Assembly: GCA_029204225.1 (NCBI GenBank)
Contig: CM055102.1
Span: 18,546,732-18,610,731 of the forward strand
DNA length: 64,000 bases
Source: Diphasiastrum complanatum
Lineage: Eukaryota > Streptophyta > Lycopodiopsida > Lycopodiales > Lycopodiaceae
Direction of reading: 5' to 3'
Part shown: piece after piece, positions 57,901-61,312 of the stretch
Position numbering within the stretch: the stretch's first letter is position 1
Layout: the number at the start of each line of letters is the position of its first letter
Made by a program: the position numbers and the translations under genes
The notes under the pieces: model-generated
The model's database searches: none
Seen by the model: the letters and a program-made list of their open reading frames with translations, nothing else
Told to the model about the DNA's origin: nothing

Positions 57901-60358
57901 TATCTCGATCAGCAAAAGCAAGAGTTTTCACAGTTTTTGCACTATTCTGTTAGATTTAAGATCCTTCGTGATTTTAATTTTTACTGACATTTACCAATCA
58001 TCTAAAGAAAATGTTTGGCGTACTGTTTACCTTTTGTCGACACTCTGAACAAAGGGTTTGACAAAAGAACAGGCGCGCAAGACTCTTATGGAAGATCCCA
58101 ACTACCTTGGTACTTGCATGGTAGCTATGGGCGAGGTTGATGGTATGGTTTCTGGTGCAGTTCATACTACTGCAGACACTGTACGGCCTGCATTGCAAAT
58201 AATAAAGGTAAACTCTTTTTGTGAATTGATATCTTGTTTATTTGCAACGTAATCTCTGTCAATGACCATAACTAAATAACAATATAGTCATTTAAGGTGA
58301 AAAGCTTTCAAAACATAGATGTGGAATTGATCAGAAAGGCCTGAATACGACATGAAATTGACAGATTTCAATTGTCTTATCTAGTGTAGTAAGACTTGTG
58401 CAAAGGCAATCAGGCAACATAACTTCTGTTCATAGAAGCAATGATTACTGCAAACTCTAGGCAGAGAAATTTGTTGATAGCTCAAGGTCAAGCTGCTACT
58501 GGTATATCTAACCTGTTTGATGAACAAAGGTGCTAAGACACAATCTGACCAAACCCATCGCAAGAATATAAAAGTCATGAGTGAAAAGGCAGAATACATC
58601 AAGAAAGCCGACTTTGTATAAGAAGCGTGAAGTGACCAACAATATATTCTCCCAGTCATAGGTGCCCCTGTTCGAGAACGGGCCTTTAATAAAAAAAAAA
58701 AATCACCTAAATTCGCTGTCTACAACTCGGCTCAAAATACAAAAAAACTTGGAAAAAAACAATACAGGAAATAACAGGCAAACAGAAACCCAAGAACTTA
58801 AATAGACGGTCATATTGTGCAACTTGCTACAACAATAAATGTCAAATGGCTATACGAAGATCAATCATTGACATAACTCCATCATGCATCCCAAAATCTT
58901 CAGCTAGGGGCACCCATACCTGGCCAACAACATACTATACTATAGAACGAGCTGGCTGCTGCATTTTTTAGGTAATTTTTTATTACGTTTTGATTCATTT
59001 TGCAGCAGTAAGTTCCGACACCCAATTTGCTTGGAACGGGTTTCTGAGCTCCTAGCATAATCTCACCAAAGAACTCTTTAAGACGGAATCCTGGAATCTA
59101 CAAATGAATCTCAAGTTTAAAATACCTAATGTTTCTTTTATAATGTCCAGATTAATTCTGCAAGAACTGCTCTAAGTGACGGGATCAGAAATTATCTGAG
59201 TTTTTGTTAGATTTAAGTAGTTTTTTATTAACATTATTTGACAGAAGACTGAAATCTGGATTTCCTTATATGTGGCTATTGAATGGAGCAGATGGAGCCT
59301 GGTATAAAAGTTGTCTCAAGTGTATTCTTCATGTGTCTACCCCATACGATATTAGCTTATGGAGATTGTGCAATCAATCCCAATCCTACCAGCGAAGAGC
59401 TTGCTACTATAGCTATCTCATCTGCTGACACAGCAGCAGCTTTCGGAATCAGTCCGTACGTTGCTATGCTTTCTTATGCAACTGGCGATTCAAATAAGGG
59501 TGATGGATCATTCTCTACACAATTGCTACATAAAAATGTATTTATTCAAACTAGTGTTCCTGGTCAGAGAGTCCTGATGGATCTTTTAAATTTTAACTGG
59601 CCTGTCCAATGCCACTGATTTAGTAATACAGTTAGTGCTCAAAATAGTATGACAAGCTCCTGATGTGGCTGCATGCTTCTTTCTTTGATACGAGAAGTTT
59701 GAGGAGAGTTATTGGATATGATAATCTTAGAATATAGGAGAAGCCAAATCTATACTACAGACATTAGGGTGCTAAGCCCCTCTATCAGGGATAGGTTGCT
59801 TTCACAATTGAAGCTTGAAAATTTGAAAGCAGGTATGCTTATCTCATATTTTGGTTTCATACAATGAGGATCGAGTCCCAATGATCATATTTGGAAGTAT
59901 ATTTGGTTATTTCGGTTTCTTATTGTCCAATTTCTGGATTGCTTCAGGTCCCCTTATAGATAAGGTTGCAGATGCAACAGCTATTGCCAAATCACAGCGA
60001 CCAGATTTACTAATTGAGGGCCCTTATCAGGTATGGCAAGGTCTGGTTATTCAGACAAGTTGCATGAATTTCATGTCATCATTTCAGAACAAATTGCTGT
60101 AATGCAAGATCTCTTTTTTACCCAGTATCCAGGAGTTCAAATATGTATTTCAAGTAGGATGAGACACAAATATATGGAGGCCATTCTGGTACAGAGTACT
60201 TTGTAATTTAACTCTGTTTAGTTTCTTCGATTTACCAATCAGTACATCCAAAATGGCTTATCTCAAGCTGTTCGCTTATTTTACAGTATGATGCAGCTGT
60301 TAACCCTGATATTGCATCAAGAAAAGTAAAGGGAAGTAACATCAAAGTTGCAGGAAAG
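12869..60358 (+). CDS. PTA: Phosphate acetyltransferase (PTA), exons 1-11, 3' end beyond window
   Basis: The enzyme interconverts acetyl-CoA + Pi and acetyl phosphate + CoA, and pairs with acetate kinase. Eleven exons join in phase through GT-AG introns: 12869-13289, 16847-17235, 48468-48752, 49529-49657, 54936-54989, 55647-55736, 56115-56318, 58055-58207, 59292-59499, 59948-60030 and 60287-60358. They give about 696 residues against ~714 for the bacterial three-domain enzyme. Residues ~1-45 are Arg/Ser-rich and lack acidic residues at the start ([15 protein letters not shown]), like a mitochondrial presequence. Residues ~46-270 are the dethiobiotin-synthetase-like N-domain ([29 protein letters not shown]-type end) without a Walker A lysine. 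Residues ~271-365 are the DRTGG domain. Residues ~430 onward are the PTA/PTB catalytic domain ([60 protein letters not shown]). About 65-70 C-terminal residues are missing from the window. They should include the FPDLN and DLSRG segments, with the catalytic Ser/Arg known from archaeal Pta. The reading frame is intact wherever seen, so the gene looks functional. Confidence 0.93.
13290..16846 (+). other. PTA intron 1 (3.56 kb)
   Basis: A GT-AG, phase 1 intron. I recognise no transposon domain or RNA gene in it. Several 60-130 codon frames on both strands look like chance. Confidence 0.85.
16847..17235 (+). CDS. PTA: PTA exon 2: rest of N-terminal domain
   Basis: It begins within a split Ala codon (G|CT) and reads [18 protein letters not shown]..., matching the bacterial Pta segment 'evvLVEGl'. 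It continues through [16 protein letters not shown] and [21 protein letters not shown] and ends ...[16 protein letters not shown] at the donor GAG|GTAAGT. The exon is 389 nt. With the phase 1 base from exon 1 it closes in phase 0. Confidence 0.92.
17382..17410. repeat. Short (GA)n microsatellite
   Basis: An interrupted GA tract about 150 bp after exon 2. It precedes a 350-bp stretch with no recognised feature and the longer GA tail of a LINE at 17,758. Confidence 0.8.
17758..18340 (-). mobile_element. LINE 3' end with (TC)n tail, subfamily C
   Basis: In minus orientation the segment ends ...GGCATGGAAAAGACATTAA then TAAAGCTT and a (TTTC)n(TC)n tail (17,758-17,790 on the + strand). Its sequence up to about 18,340 parallels 24,076-24,540. 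Shared blocks include the 'gtaaatgtacatgtcaagta' block, the 'tcctcataataggtcgaata' type block and 'gagctgcaacatg'. It therefore carries a decayed C-terminal end of ORF2 and the 3' UTR. The 5' side is truncated against LARD-like sequence. Confidence 0.8.
18345..18745 (+). repeat. Fragment homologous to the LARD interior
   Basis: About 400 bp match 44,357-44,745 in the LARD with many substitutions and small indels. Shared anchors include 'gaggtttaat..agatccca', 'tctcgaatactagacatcag' versus 'tctcgaatataagacatcag', and 'catgaagttatt'. It is an isolated relic of another copy of that family. Neither copy keeps an open frame across the block. Confidence 0.75.
18746..19262 (+). promoter_or_regulatory. 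Promoter-like GC-rich segment with site II and telo-box motifs
   Basis: It has higher GC than its surroundings. It contains AGGCCCA (about 18,802), GGCCCA (about 18,870) and TGGGCCT (about 18,905), which match plant site II elements. There is a (TC)8-type tract at about 19,021-19,036 and TTTTAGGGTTTAGGGT at about 19,212-19,227, a telo-box sequence in reverse. In plants this combination marks promoters of translation and mitochondrial housekeeping genes. It is followed or overlapped by a short frame starting at ATG 19,070 ([16 protein letters not shown]...), which could be a first exon with a GC donor (CAG|GCAAGT at about 19,137). No downstream exon was recognised. Confidence 0.35.
19263..19738. 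other. Unassigned sequence
   Basis: It lies between the promoter-like segment and a truncated retrotransposon. Open frames here carry no recognisable domain. Confidence 0.5.
19739..21160 (-). pseudogene. Chromovirus copy 3: protease and RT relic
   Basis: Minus-strand frames give the end of gag/zinc-knuckle region (about 21,060-21,160), a protease start whose DDG motif is disrupted by one extra base (about 20,890), and RT. The RT runs through [59 protein letters not shown] and [11 protein letters not shown]. The FLDDIL block is deleted ([14 protein letters not shown]). The sequence is of the same family as gypsy1 (30,358-36,627). Most of gag is missing, and everything after RT is lost at 19,739. 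At the position where gypsy1 gag ends in TAG, this copy has CAG. Gag and pol were therefore probably one frame in the family. Confidence 0.88.
21161..22018 (-). other. Leader of chromovirus copy 3 with recurring CAGCG cores
   Basis: Between LTR and gag remnant. Reading the + strand, CAGCG occurs at about 21,536, 21,570, 21,640, 21,674, 21,743, 21,832 and 21,902, most as CAGCGATGG (sense strand: CCATCGCTG). The first three CAGCGATGG units are spaced about 103-104 bp. The primer site next to the LTR (about 22,008) is decayed. Confidence 0.75.
22019..22373 (-). repeat. 5' LTR of chromovirus copy 3
   Basis: A 355-bp sequence from TGTTAGAG to CTCGTAACA aligns along its whole length with the reverse complement of the 358-bp gypsy1 LTRs, with moderate divergence. 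It carries the same inverted repeat with two ACGTGGC boxes (22,146-22,172). Confidence 0.88.
22530..22640. repeat. Compound (GT)n(GA)n(AAG)n microsatellite at LINE A 3' end
   Basis: (GT)n at about 22,530-22,553, (GA)n to about 22,605 and (GAA)n to about 22,640, directly followed by the LINE 3' terminus AAGCTTTATTAACGTC on the + strand. On the element's own strand this is a (TTC)n(TC)n tail. It ends in (CA)n at the junction with flanking DNA. Confidence 0.9.
22552..24021 (-). mobile_element. LINE A: ORF1-only element with (TC)n tail
   Basis: On the minus strand: 5' UTR (about 24,021-23,826), ATG of [16 protein letters not shown] at 23,825, and a Pro/Ser-rich N-terminal region. A coiled coil follows ([44 protein letters not shown]), then [12 protein letters not shown] and an RNA-binding-like C-terminal part ([28 protein letters not shown]) ending at about 22,837. 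About 180 bp later comes the 3' terminus GGCATGGAAAAGACGTTAAT + AAGCTT(TTC)n(TC)n. The frame is broken at least twice. No endonuclease or RT lies between ORF1 and the tail, so this is a LINE derivative carrying ORF1 only. The same layout recurs in LINE B. Confidence 0.82.
24022..25845 (-). mobile_element. LINE C: ORF1 fused by deletion to ORF2 RT, (TC)n tail
   Basis: The tail (GA)n lies at 24,022-24,075. Reading the minus strand from 25,845: CCAGCGATGG repeats, then a Pro/Ser-rich low-complexity ORF1 N-terminus (about 25,800-25,130), then a coiled coil ([30 protein letters not shown]) and [14 protein letters not shown]. At about 24,830 it jumps into reverse transcriptase ([45 protein letters not shown]). 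A second deletion then leads to the ORF2 C-terminus ([19 protein letters not shown]... ending at 24,304) and 3' UTR. It is an internally deleted copy of the autonomous LINE and shows what the family RT looks like. Confidence 0.82.
25846..27330 (-). mobile_element. LINE B: second ORF1-only element with (TC)n tail
   Basis: The tail (GA)~36 lies at 25,846-25,917 and the 3' terminus AAGCTTGATTAACGTC follows. ORF1 runs minus from 27,017 ([19 protein letters not shown]) through [73 protein letters not shown] and [18 protein letters not shown]. It is close to LINE A but less broken. Frameshifts are seen near 26,770 and 26,215. The 5' UTR (27,018-27,330) carries about 45-bp repeats with the core GAGCGCTGGTCA. 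No ORF2 is present. Confidence 0.83.
27331..27735 (-). mobile_element. LINE D: 3' part with (TC)n tail, interrupted by gypsy2
   Basis: The tail (GA)~40 at 27,331-27,411, the 3' terminus AAGCTTTATTAATGTC, the 3' UTR and the last part of ORF1 (matching 'gatcaaccgttttccatttg' of copies A/B) end at 27,735, where the gypsy2 LTR begins. A matching 5' UTR-like segment lies on the far side of gypsy2 at 39,432-39,607. Confidence 0.8.
27736..28016 (-). repeat. 3' LTR of gypsy2
   Basis: 281 bp from TGTTACAAAC to about ATGAGTCCT are repeated with few differences at 39,151-39,431. In the element's orientation (minus) a purine-rich tract CAAGGGGAGAAGG lies at its start, as expected for a polypurine tract next to the 3' LTR. 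Confidence 0.85.
28017..28740 (-). other. 3' untranslated part of gypsy2
   Basis: About 720 bp between the chromodomain stop and the 3' LTR, with no recognised domain. The polypurine tract is at its downstream end (about 28,016-28,027). Confidence 0.7.
28741..30357 (-). pseudogene. gypsy2 pol (RT to chromodomain), broken
   Basis: On the minus strand from the gypsy1 insertion point: [58 protein letters not shown] and [18 protein letters not shown] (RT). RT continues with frameshifts to [12 protein letters not shown] and [17 protein letters not shown]. The sequence then jumps, at about 29,395, straight to [20 protein letters not shown], the C-terminal part of integrase. RNase H and the integrase core are therefore deleted. 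The end encodes [12 protein letters not shown] and a chromodomain [24 protein letters not shown] (28,748-28,870), which identifies a chromovirus. The upstream half of the element lies beyond the nested gypsy1. Confidence 0.9.
30358..30715 (+). repeat. 5' LTR of gypsy1
   Basis: It starts TGTTACAAGCTCG and ends GATCTATTACA. It matches 36,270-36,627 over its full length. It contains an inverted repeat with 11-bp arms (30,562-30,572 and 30,580-30,590), each including the ABRE/G-box-like ACGTGGC. Confidence 0.95.
30717..30729 (+). other. gypsy1 primer binding site
   Basis: TGGTATCAGAGCC, one base after the LTR, complementary to the 3' end of initiator methionine tRNA. Confidence 0.92.
30730..31530 (+). 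other. gypsy1 leader with CAGCG cores about every 91 bp
   Basis: CAGCG occurs at 30,824, 30,916, 31,006, 31,098, 31,189 and 31,281. Spacings are 92, 90, 92, 91 and 92. The first two read CCAGCGCTG. Sequence between the cores is weakly conserved. The leader ends at the gag start codon. Confidence 0.85.
31531..32662 (+). pseudogene. gypsy1 gag with CCHC zinc knuckle
   Basis: The ATG at 31,531 opens [20 protein letters not shown] and runs through an acidic helical stretch ([20 protein letters not shown]) to about 31,790. There a one-base frameshift moves the frame to [19 protein letters not shown], then the capsid region ([71 protein letters not shown]). A basic stretch precedes the zinc knuckle [14 protein letters not shown] (CX2CX4HX4C). 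It closes at TAG 32,660. In copy 3 the same codon is CAG, so this stop is likely a mutation and not a gag/pol boundary. Gag forms the particle that packages element RNA. Confidence 0.9.
32805..32848 (+). repeat. 11-bp tandem repeat before the protease
   Basis: Four copies of AACCAGTT[AG]GT. Copy 3 has one unit at the same place. The net gain is 33 bp, which keeps the frame, but the repeat itself creates an in-frame TAA just ahead of the protease. Confidence 0.9.
32856..36239 (+). pseudogene. gypsy1 pol: protease, RT, RNase H, integrase, chromodomain
   Basis: Protease [17 protein letters not shown] (DDG where DSG/DTG is usual). [57 protein letters not shown], then a one-base loss at about 33,804, then [12 protein letters not shown] and [12 protein letters not shown] further frameshift at about 34,125. 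RNase H starts [18 protein letters not shown] and [15 protein letters not shown], then lacks about 40-50 residues including the usual TDHksL block before KARWAEL-type sequence. Integrase: [12 protein letters not shown] zinc region, [48 protein letters not shown] (D, D, E present), with a frameshift at about 35,060 and another at about 35,636. After the C-terminal [14 protein letters not shown] a TAG at 36,121 precedes the chromodomain [17 protein letters not shown]. Family is certain; the copy is inactive. Confidence 0.93.
36256..36269 (+). other. gypsy1 polypurine tract
   Basis: AAGGGGGAGGGAG directly before the 3' LTR, the usual plus-strand priming site. Confidence 0.9.
36270..36627 (+). 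repeat. 3' LTR of gypsy1
   Basis: 358 bp, TGTTACGAGCTCG to GATCTATTACA, followed by the target duplicate GGAAG. It differs from the 5' LTR by few substitutions. One of them (CCACGT to CCATGT, about 36,481) removes one of the two ACGTGGC boxes. Confidence 0.95.
36633..37100 (-). pseudogene. gypsy2 protease-RT linker
   Basis: Minus strand between protease and the insertion site. It reads [32 protein letters not shown], the lead into RT, and stops exactly where gypsy1 inserted. Sequence between 36,790 and 37,040 is the decayed C-terminal part of the protease. Confidence 0.8.
37043..38212 (-). pseudogene. gypsy2 gag and protease start
   Basis: The minus-strand ATG at 38,212 opens [19 protein letters not shown] and [19 protein letters not shown] frameshift at about 38,060 leads to [57 protein letters not shown] and [19 protein letters not shown] (capsid). 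A second shift at about 37,620 leads to [18 protein letters not shown], a Lys/Ser-rich stretch, the zinc knuckle [14 protein letters not shown] and the protease start [19 protein letters not shown]. As in gypsy1 the protease triad reads DDG. Several breaks show it is dead. Confidence 0.9.
38213..39135 (-). other. gypsy2 leader with duplicated hairpin
   Basis: Non-coding. It holds two copies of a block with TGCCACCTGTCC...GGACAGTGCCA. The first (38,719-38,736) is an exact 18-bp palindrome, CTGTCCAGATCTGGACAG, flanked by TGCCAC/GTGGCA. The second (38,922-38,939) is imperfect. A long A tract lies at about 38,985-39,000. Confidence 0.75.
39136..39148 (-). other. gypsy2 primer binding site
   Basis: GGCTCTGATACCA on the + strand is the reverse complement of TGGTATCAGAGCC. 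It lies two bases from the LTR and fixes the minus orientation of gypsy2. Confidence 0.92.
39151..39431 (-). repeat. 5' LTR of gypsy2
   Basis: 281 bp starting TGTTTGAAAC and matching 27,736-28,016 nearly base for base up to ATGAGTCCT, after which the two sites diverge. No clear target duplication is visible (left flank ...TTCATG, right flank ACTCAG...). Confidence 0.88.
39432..39607 (-). mobile_element. 5' UTR-like part of LINE D, right of gypsy2
   Basis: It contains 'ggcagcgctggtcaaatg', 'gctaggcaggtcattgctca' and 'gctaggtagcgttgactgat', which resemble the 5' UTR repeats of LINE B (GAGCGCTGGTCA..., 'gttaggtagatcc'). It abuts a (GA)n tract exactly as the 5' ends of LINEs A, B and C do. Most likely it is the 5' end of LINE D, split by gypsy2. 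ORF1 between is missing. Confidence 0.55.
39609..39661. repeat. (GA)n microsatellite, fifth GA block
   Basis: About 26 GA units. The following sequence has 'ggattattaatgtctttgtgg', partly like the LINE 3' terminus, so it may be the tail of a more diverged element. Confidence 0.85.
39662..40813. other. Unassigned sequence left of the LARD
   Basis: No domain or RNA gene recognised. Frames of 120-130 codons overlap on opposite strands (39,947-40,318 and 40,241-40,636) with no family resemblance. Confidence 0.5.
40819..41336 (+). repeat. 5' LTR of LARD
   Basis: 518 bp, TGTTATGTCCATG to TTCCCTTATA (TG...TA, not TG...CA). Nearly identical to the 3' LTR apart from a handful of substitutions and two small indels. 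Confidence 0.94.
41339..41350 (+). other. LARD primer binding site
   Basis: TGGTATCAGAGC two bases after the 5' LTR, initiator methionine tRNA type. Confidence 0.92.
41351..46502 (+). other. LARD interior, non-coding
   Basis: AT-rich with dense stops. Block 42,405-42,530 is shared with the leader of the 2,166 element. Block 44,357-44,745 is shared with 18,345-18,745. Near the 3' end, TGACGAATCATA recurs (about 46,278 and 46,310; a variant at about 45,958). The retained landmarks are only those needed in cis for transcription, priming and packaging. Confidence 0.85.
46503..46515 (+). other. LARD polypurine tract
   Basis: AAGGAGGGAAGAA directly before the 3' LTR. Confidence 0.9.
46516..47030 (+). 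repeat. 3' LTR of LARD
   Basis: 515 bp matching the 5' LTR. One difference is loss of about five bases at 'gctgttagttatgcc' versus 'gctgtatgcc'. Followed by the target duplicate GAGTG. Confidence 0.94.
47036..48467. other. Remainder of intron 2, unassigned
   Basis: No transposon domain or gene recognised. It ends in the acceptor AATCCAG of exon 3. Confidence 0.55.
48468..48752 (+). CDS. PTA: PTA exon 3: DRTGG domain
   Basis: 95 codons, phase 0 at both ends. [31 protein letters not shown], then [31 protein letters not shown] and [25 protein letters not shown] and the LTGG/LAGE turn match the DRTGG domain that links the two halves of long Pta proteins and is thought to have a regulatory role. 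Donor AAG|GTCAGA. Confidence 0.92.
49529..49657 (+). CDS. PTA: PTA exon 4: end of DRTGG domain
   Basis: 43 codons. [37 protein letters not shown] aligns with the bacterial 'VPVLrvdtdTyqTaanl..l' region. The acceptor is either CAG|ATGCAG or six bases later (ATGCAG|TCACTC). Both keep phase 0 and differ by Met-Gln. Donor AAAG|GTTCAG is weak. Confidence 0.88.
49985..51010 (-). pseudogene. LINE relic: ORF1 end and start of ORF2 endonuclease
   Basis: On the minus strand, 51,010-50,470 gives decayed ORF1: KASLF-type sequence [36 protein letters not shown] (compare [16 protein letters not shown] in LINE B) and [15 protein letters not shown]. After it, 50,305-49,988 gives [39 protein letters not shown] and [17 protein letters not shown], which resembles the N-terminal apurinic-type endonuclease of ORF2 (TETH near the start). 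It is cut off before the RT. Confidence 0.7.
51165..53634 (+). pseudogene. Ty3/gypsy relic: leader, gag, zinc knuckle, protease
   Basis: The leader (51,165-52,110) has CAGCGCTG/CCATCGCTG cores at about 51,233, 51,314, 51,418, 51,685 and 51,705. Gag starts at about 52,112-52,121 ([38 protein letters not shown]) and runs with frameshifts through [19 protein letters not shown] and [19 protein letters not shown]. The zinc knuckle reads [13 protein letters not shown], with Tyr replacing the second Cys. Protease sequence follows ([38 protein letters not shown]), its catalytic Asp region broken by a frameshift at about 53,330. It ends at 53,634 with no RT. No LTRs found. Confidence 0.82.
53690..54840 (-). 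pseudogene. LINE reverse transcriptase relic
   Basis: Minus strand: [40 protein letters not shown] and [19 protein letters not shown] (54,810-54,590), then [20 protein letters not shown] (about 54,560-54,500). After a gap with no recognisable match, [14 protein letters not shown] appears (about 53,690-53,770). These are successive RT motifs and resemble LINE C, so this is the same LINE superfamily. Internal deletion and frameshifts inactivate it. Confidence 0.82.
54854..54910. repeat. (GA)n microsatellite next to PTA exon 5
   Basis: About 28 GA units on the + strand, abutting the 5' side of the minus-strand LINE relic. Only 25 bp (ACAATTACAATTGTTTGATT + TGCAG) separate it from exon 5. Confidence 0.92.
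54936..54989 (+). CDS. PTA: PTA exon 5 (18 codons)
   Basis: [18 protein letters not shown], phase 0 on both sides, acceptor TTTGCAG, donor CAG|GTACAG. It forms the linker between DRTGG and catalytic domains (the bacterial equivalent ends ...a.ni....l). This micro-exon keeps the frame between exons 4 and 6. Confidence 0.85.
55510..55552 (+). repeat. 21-bp tandem duplication in intron 5
   Basis: TTGGAGATTGATGCACATCA + A occurs twice in direct succession within intron 5. Confidence 0.9.
55647..55736 (+). CDS. PTA: PTA exon 6: start of catalytic domain
   Basis: 30 codons, [20 protein letters not shown] + [10 protein letters not shown]. It matches bacterial Pta where '.sP.aFr..L...A....krIVLPEG' opens the PTA/PTB domain. 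Acceptor TTCTAG, donor GAG|GTCTGT. Confidence 0.9.
56115..56318 (+). CDS. PTA: PTA exon 7: catalytic domain
   Basis: 68 codons beginning [20 protein letters not shown], then [20 protein letters not shown] and [20 protein letters not shown]. The LPEG|EE.RT junction with exon 6 reproduces the family signature across the splice. Donor AAG|GTATTG. Confidence 0.93.
56911..58019 (+). repeat. 536-bp tandem duplication in PTA intron 7
   Basis: Unit 1 (56,911-57,446) and unit 2 (57,447-about 58,019) share in the same order: 'ttagcagtcc', 'cttggatcaaatttttgtga', 'caaggcct..agaacata', 'attccagca', 'gtgccatctaaaac' and 'tgacatttaccaatc'. The units have diverged by many substitutions and indels. The second copy ends about 35 bp before exon 8. 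No coding exon is inside the unit. Confidence 0.88.
58055..58207 (+). CDS. PTA: PTA exon 8: catalytic core [17 protein letters not shown]
   Basis: 51 codons. [40 protein letters not shown] and [11 protein letters not shown]. The [15 protein letters not shown].tiRP.lqiIK block is among the most conserved of Pta and contributes to CoA/phosphate binding in known structures. Acceptor ACAAAG, donor AAG|GTAAAC. Confidence 0.95.
58208..59291 (+). other. PTA intron 8
   Basis: 1.08 kb, GT-AG. No other feature recognised. An oligo(A) run lies at about 58,690. Confidence 0.88.
59292..59499 (+). CDS. PTA: PTA exon 9: catalytic domain
   Basis: 69 codons plus one base. [60 protein letters not shown] and [10 protein letters not shown]. 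It matches bacterial 'SSvFfMllp...[22 protein letters not shown].SAdsAaaFGi.PrVAMLSYSTGtSg'. Acceptor GAGCAG, donor AAGG|GTGATG, phase 1. Confidence 0.95.
59948..60030 (+). CDS. PTA: PTA exon 10: catalytic domain
   Basis: Completes the split Gly codon (G|GT) and reads [20 protein letters not shown] + LIEGPYQ, the '..kV.eAt.lak...PdL.idGpLQ' block. Acceptor CTTCAG, donor CAG|GTATGG. Confidence 0.94.
60287..60358 (+). CDS. PTA: PTA exon 11 (last exon in window)
   Basis: 24 codons, [20 protein letters not shown] + VAGK, continuing 'LQyDAAv...vA..Kap.s.VAGrAtvfiFPdLntGN'. Donor AAG|GTTCGT. No segment encoding FIFPDLN or DLSRG was found before 64,000, so the remaining exon(s) are downstream. Confidence 0.93.
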
Positions 60359-60935
60359 GTTCGTCACATCTTTTACTTGATGCAACAGCTTTCTGAAAAT
60401 TTTGATATAGTAGTCTATGTTTGATGTTCTGTTAAATGTCTATTTATTGTTTGTGCGAACTAAGTGTGTGCTGCTATTAGGGGTCTCAGAAACATACAGC
60501 TTTGCGATGAACATGTCATGCCATCTTATGCTTAGCAGAATGATCTCAGTTAACTCATTGCTATTTTTATGATAGCTGGAGGGTTTATCTCAAATTGTCT
60601 TGAAACCATACAGGGCTTTTGATGCCTGCATTAGCATCTTTCTATAGGCTATGGCTCCAAGGATGTAATAGCCTCACTGCACTGAACTCTTTGATCTTTT
60701 TTATCTGCAAAAGTTTTCAAAAATGCAGCTGCTCATCATAGTGCAGCCAAGGTGGTTGCAATCTATTGATGGTAGAGACCTTTAGAGATAGGCTTCCTAT
60801 GGTCATATCTTAGACTCTGCAATTTTATTGTAGATCCAATTCAGAATTTCTCCAAGTTAGATGCTCCCTACTTGTTATGACATAGTGACGTTGCAGTACT
60901 ATGACATCCAAAAGTGCGAGATGGTTTTGAGGCCT
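60359..60935 (+). other. Start of PTA intron 11
   Basis: About 580 bp of unique-looking intron sequence before the LTR element. Confidence 0.75.
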
Positions 60936-61312
60936 AGTTACGAAATAGAGCCACAACTGATCTAGAGCTAAGCTAAGAAAGCATCACATAAGCAAGACTT
61001 AAGCTATGACAGCAGCACATAAGCAAGACTTAGCCCTAGAAAGCAGGAAAGAGAGAGATCAATATCATCAGCTGAATAACAAATGACACAGTTTCCCTAC
61101 TTATAGCCTAGAGGAAGCCCTAAAAGAAAGCTTCCGGTGGCTAGGGCTCAACTAGGAGGGATAATAGTGCGCCCTCCAAGAAGGCCCCCACTCTCTAGTA
61201 ATATGTCCAAATGGCCCAATAATGAATAATAAGGCCCAAGGCCAACCATATAGTCTAAGTGTCAATAATGAATAAAAAAGGGCCCAGACCCAACTGCCGA
61301 CAAGAAACTGGA

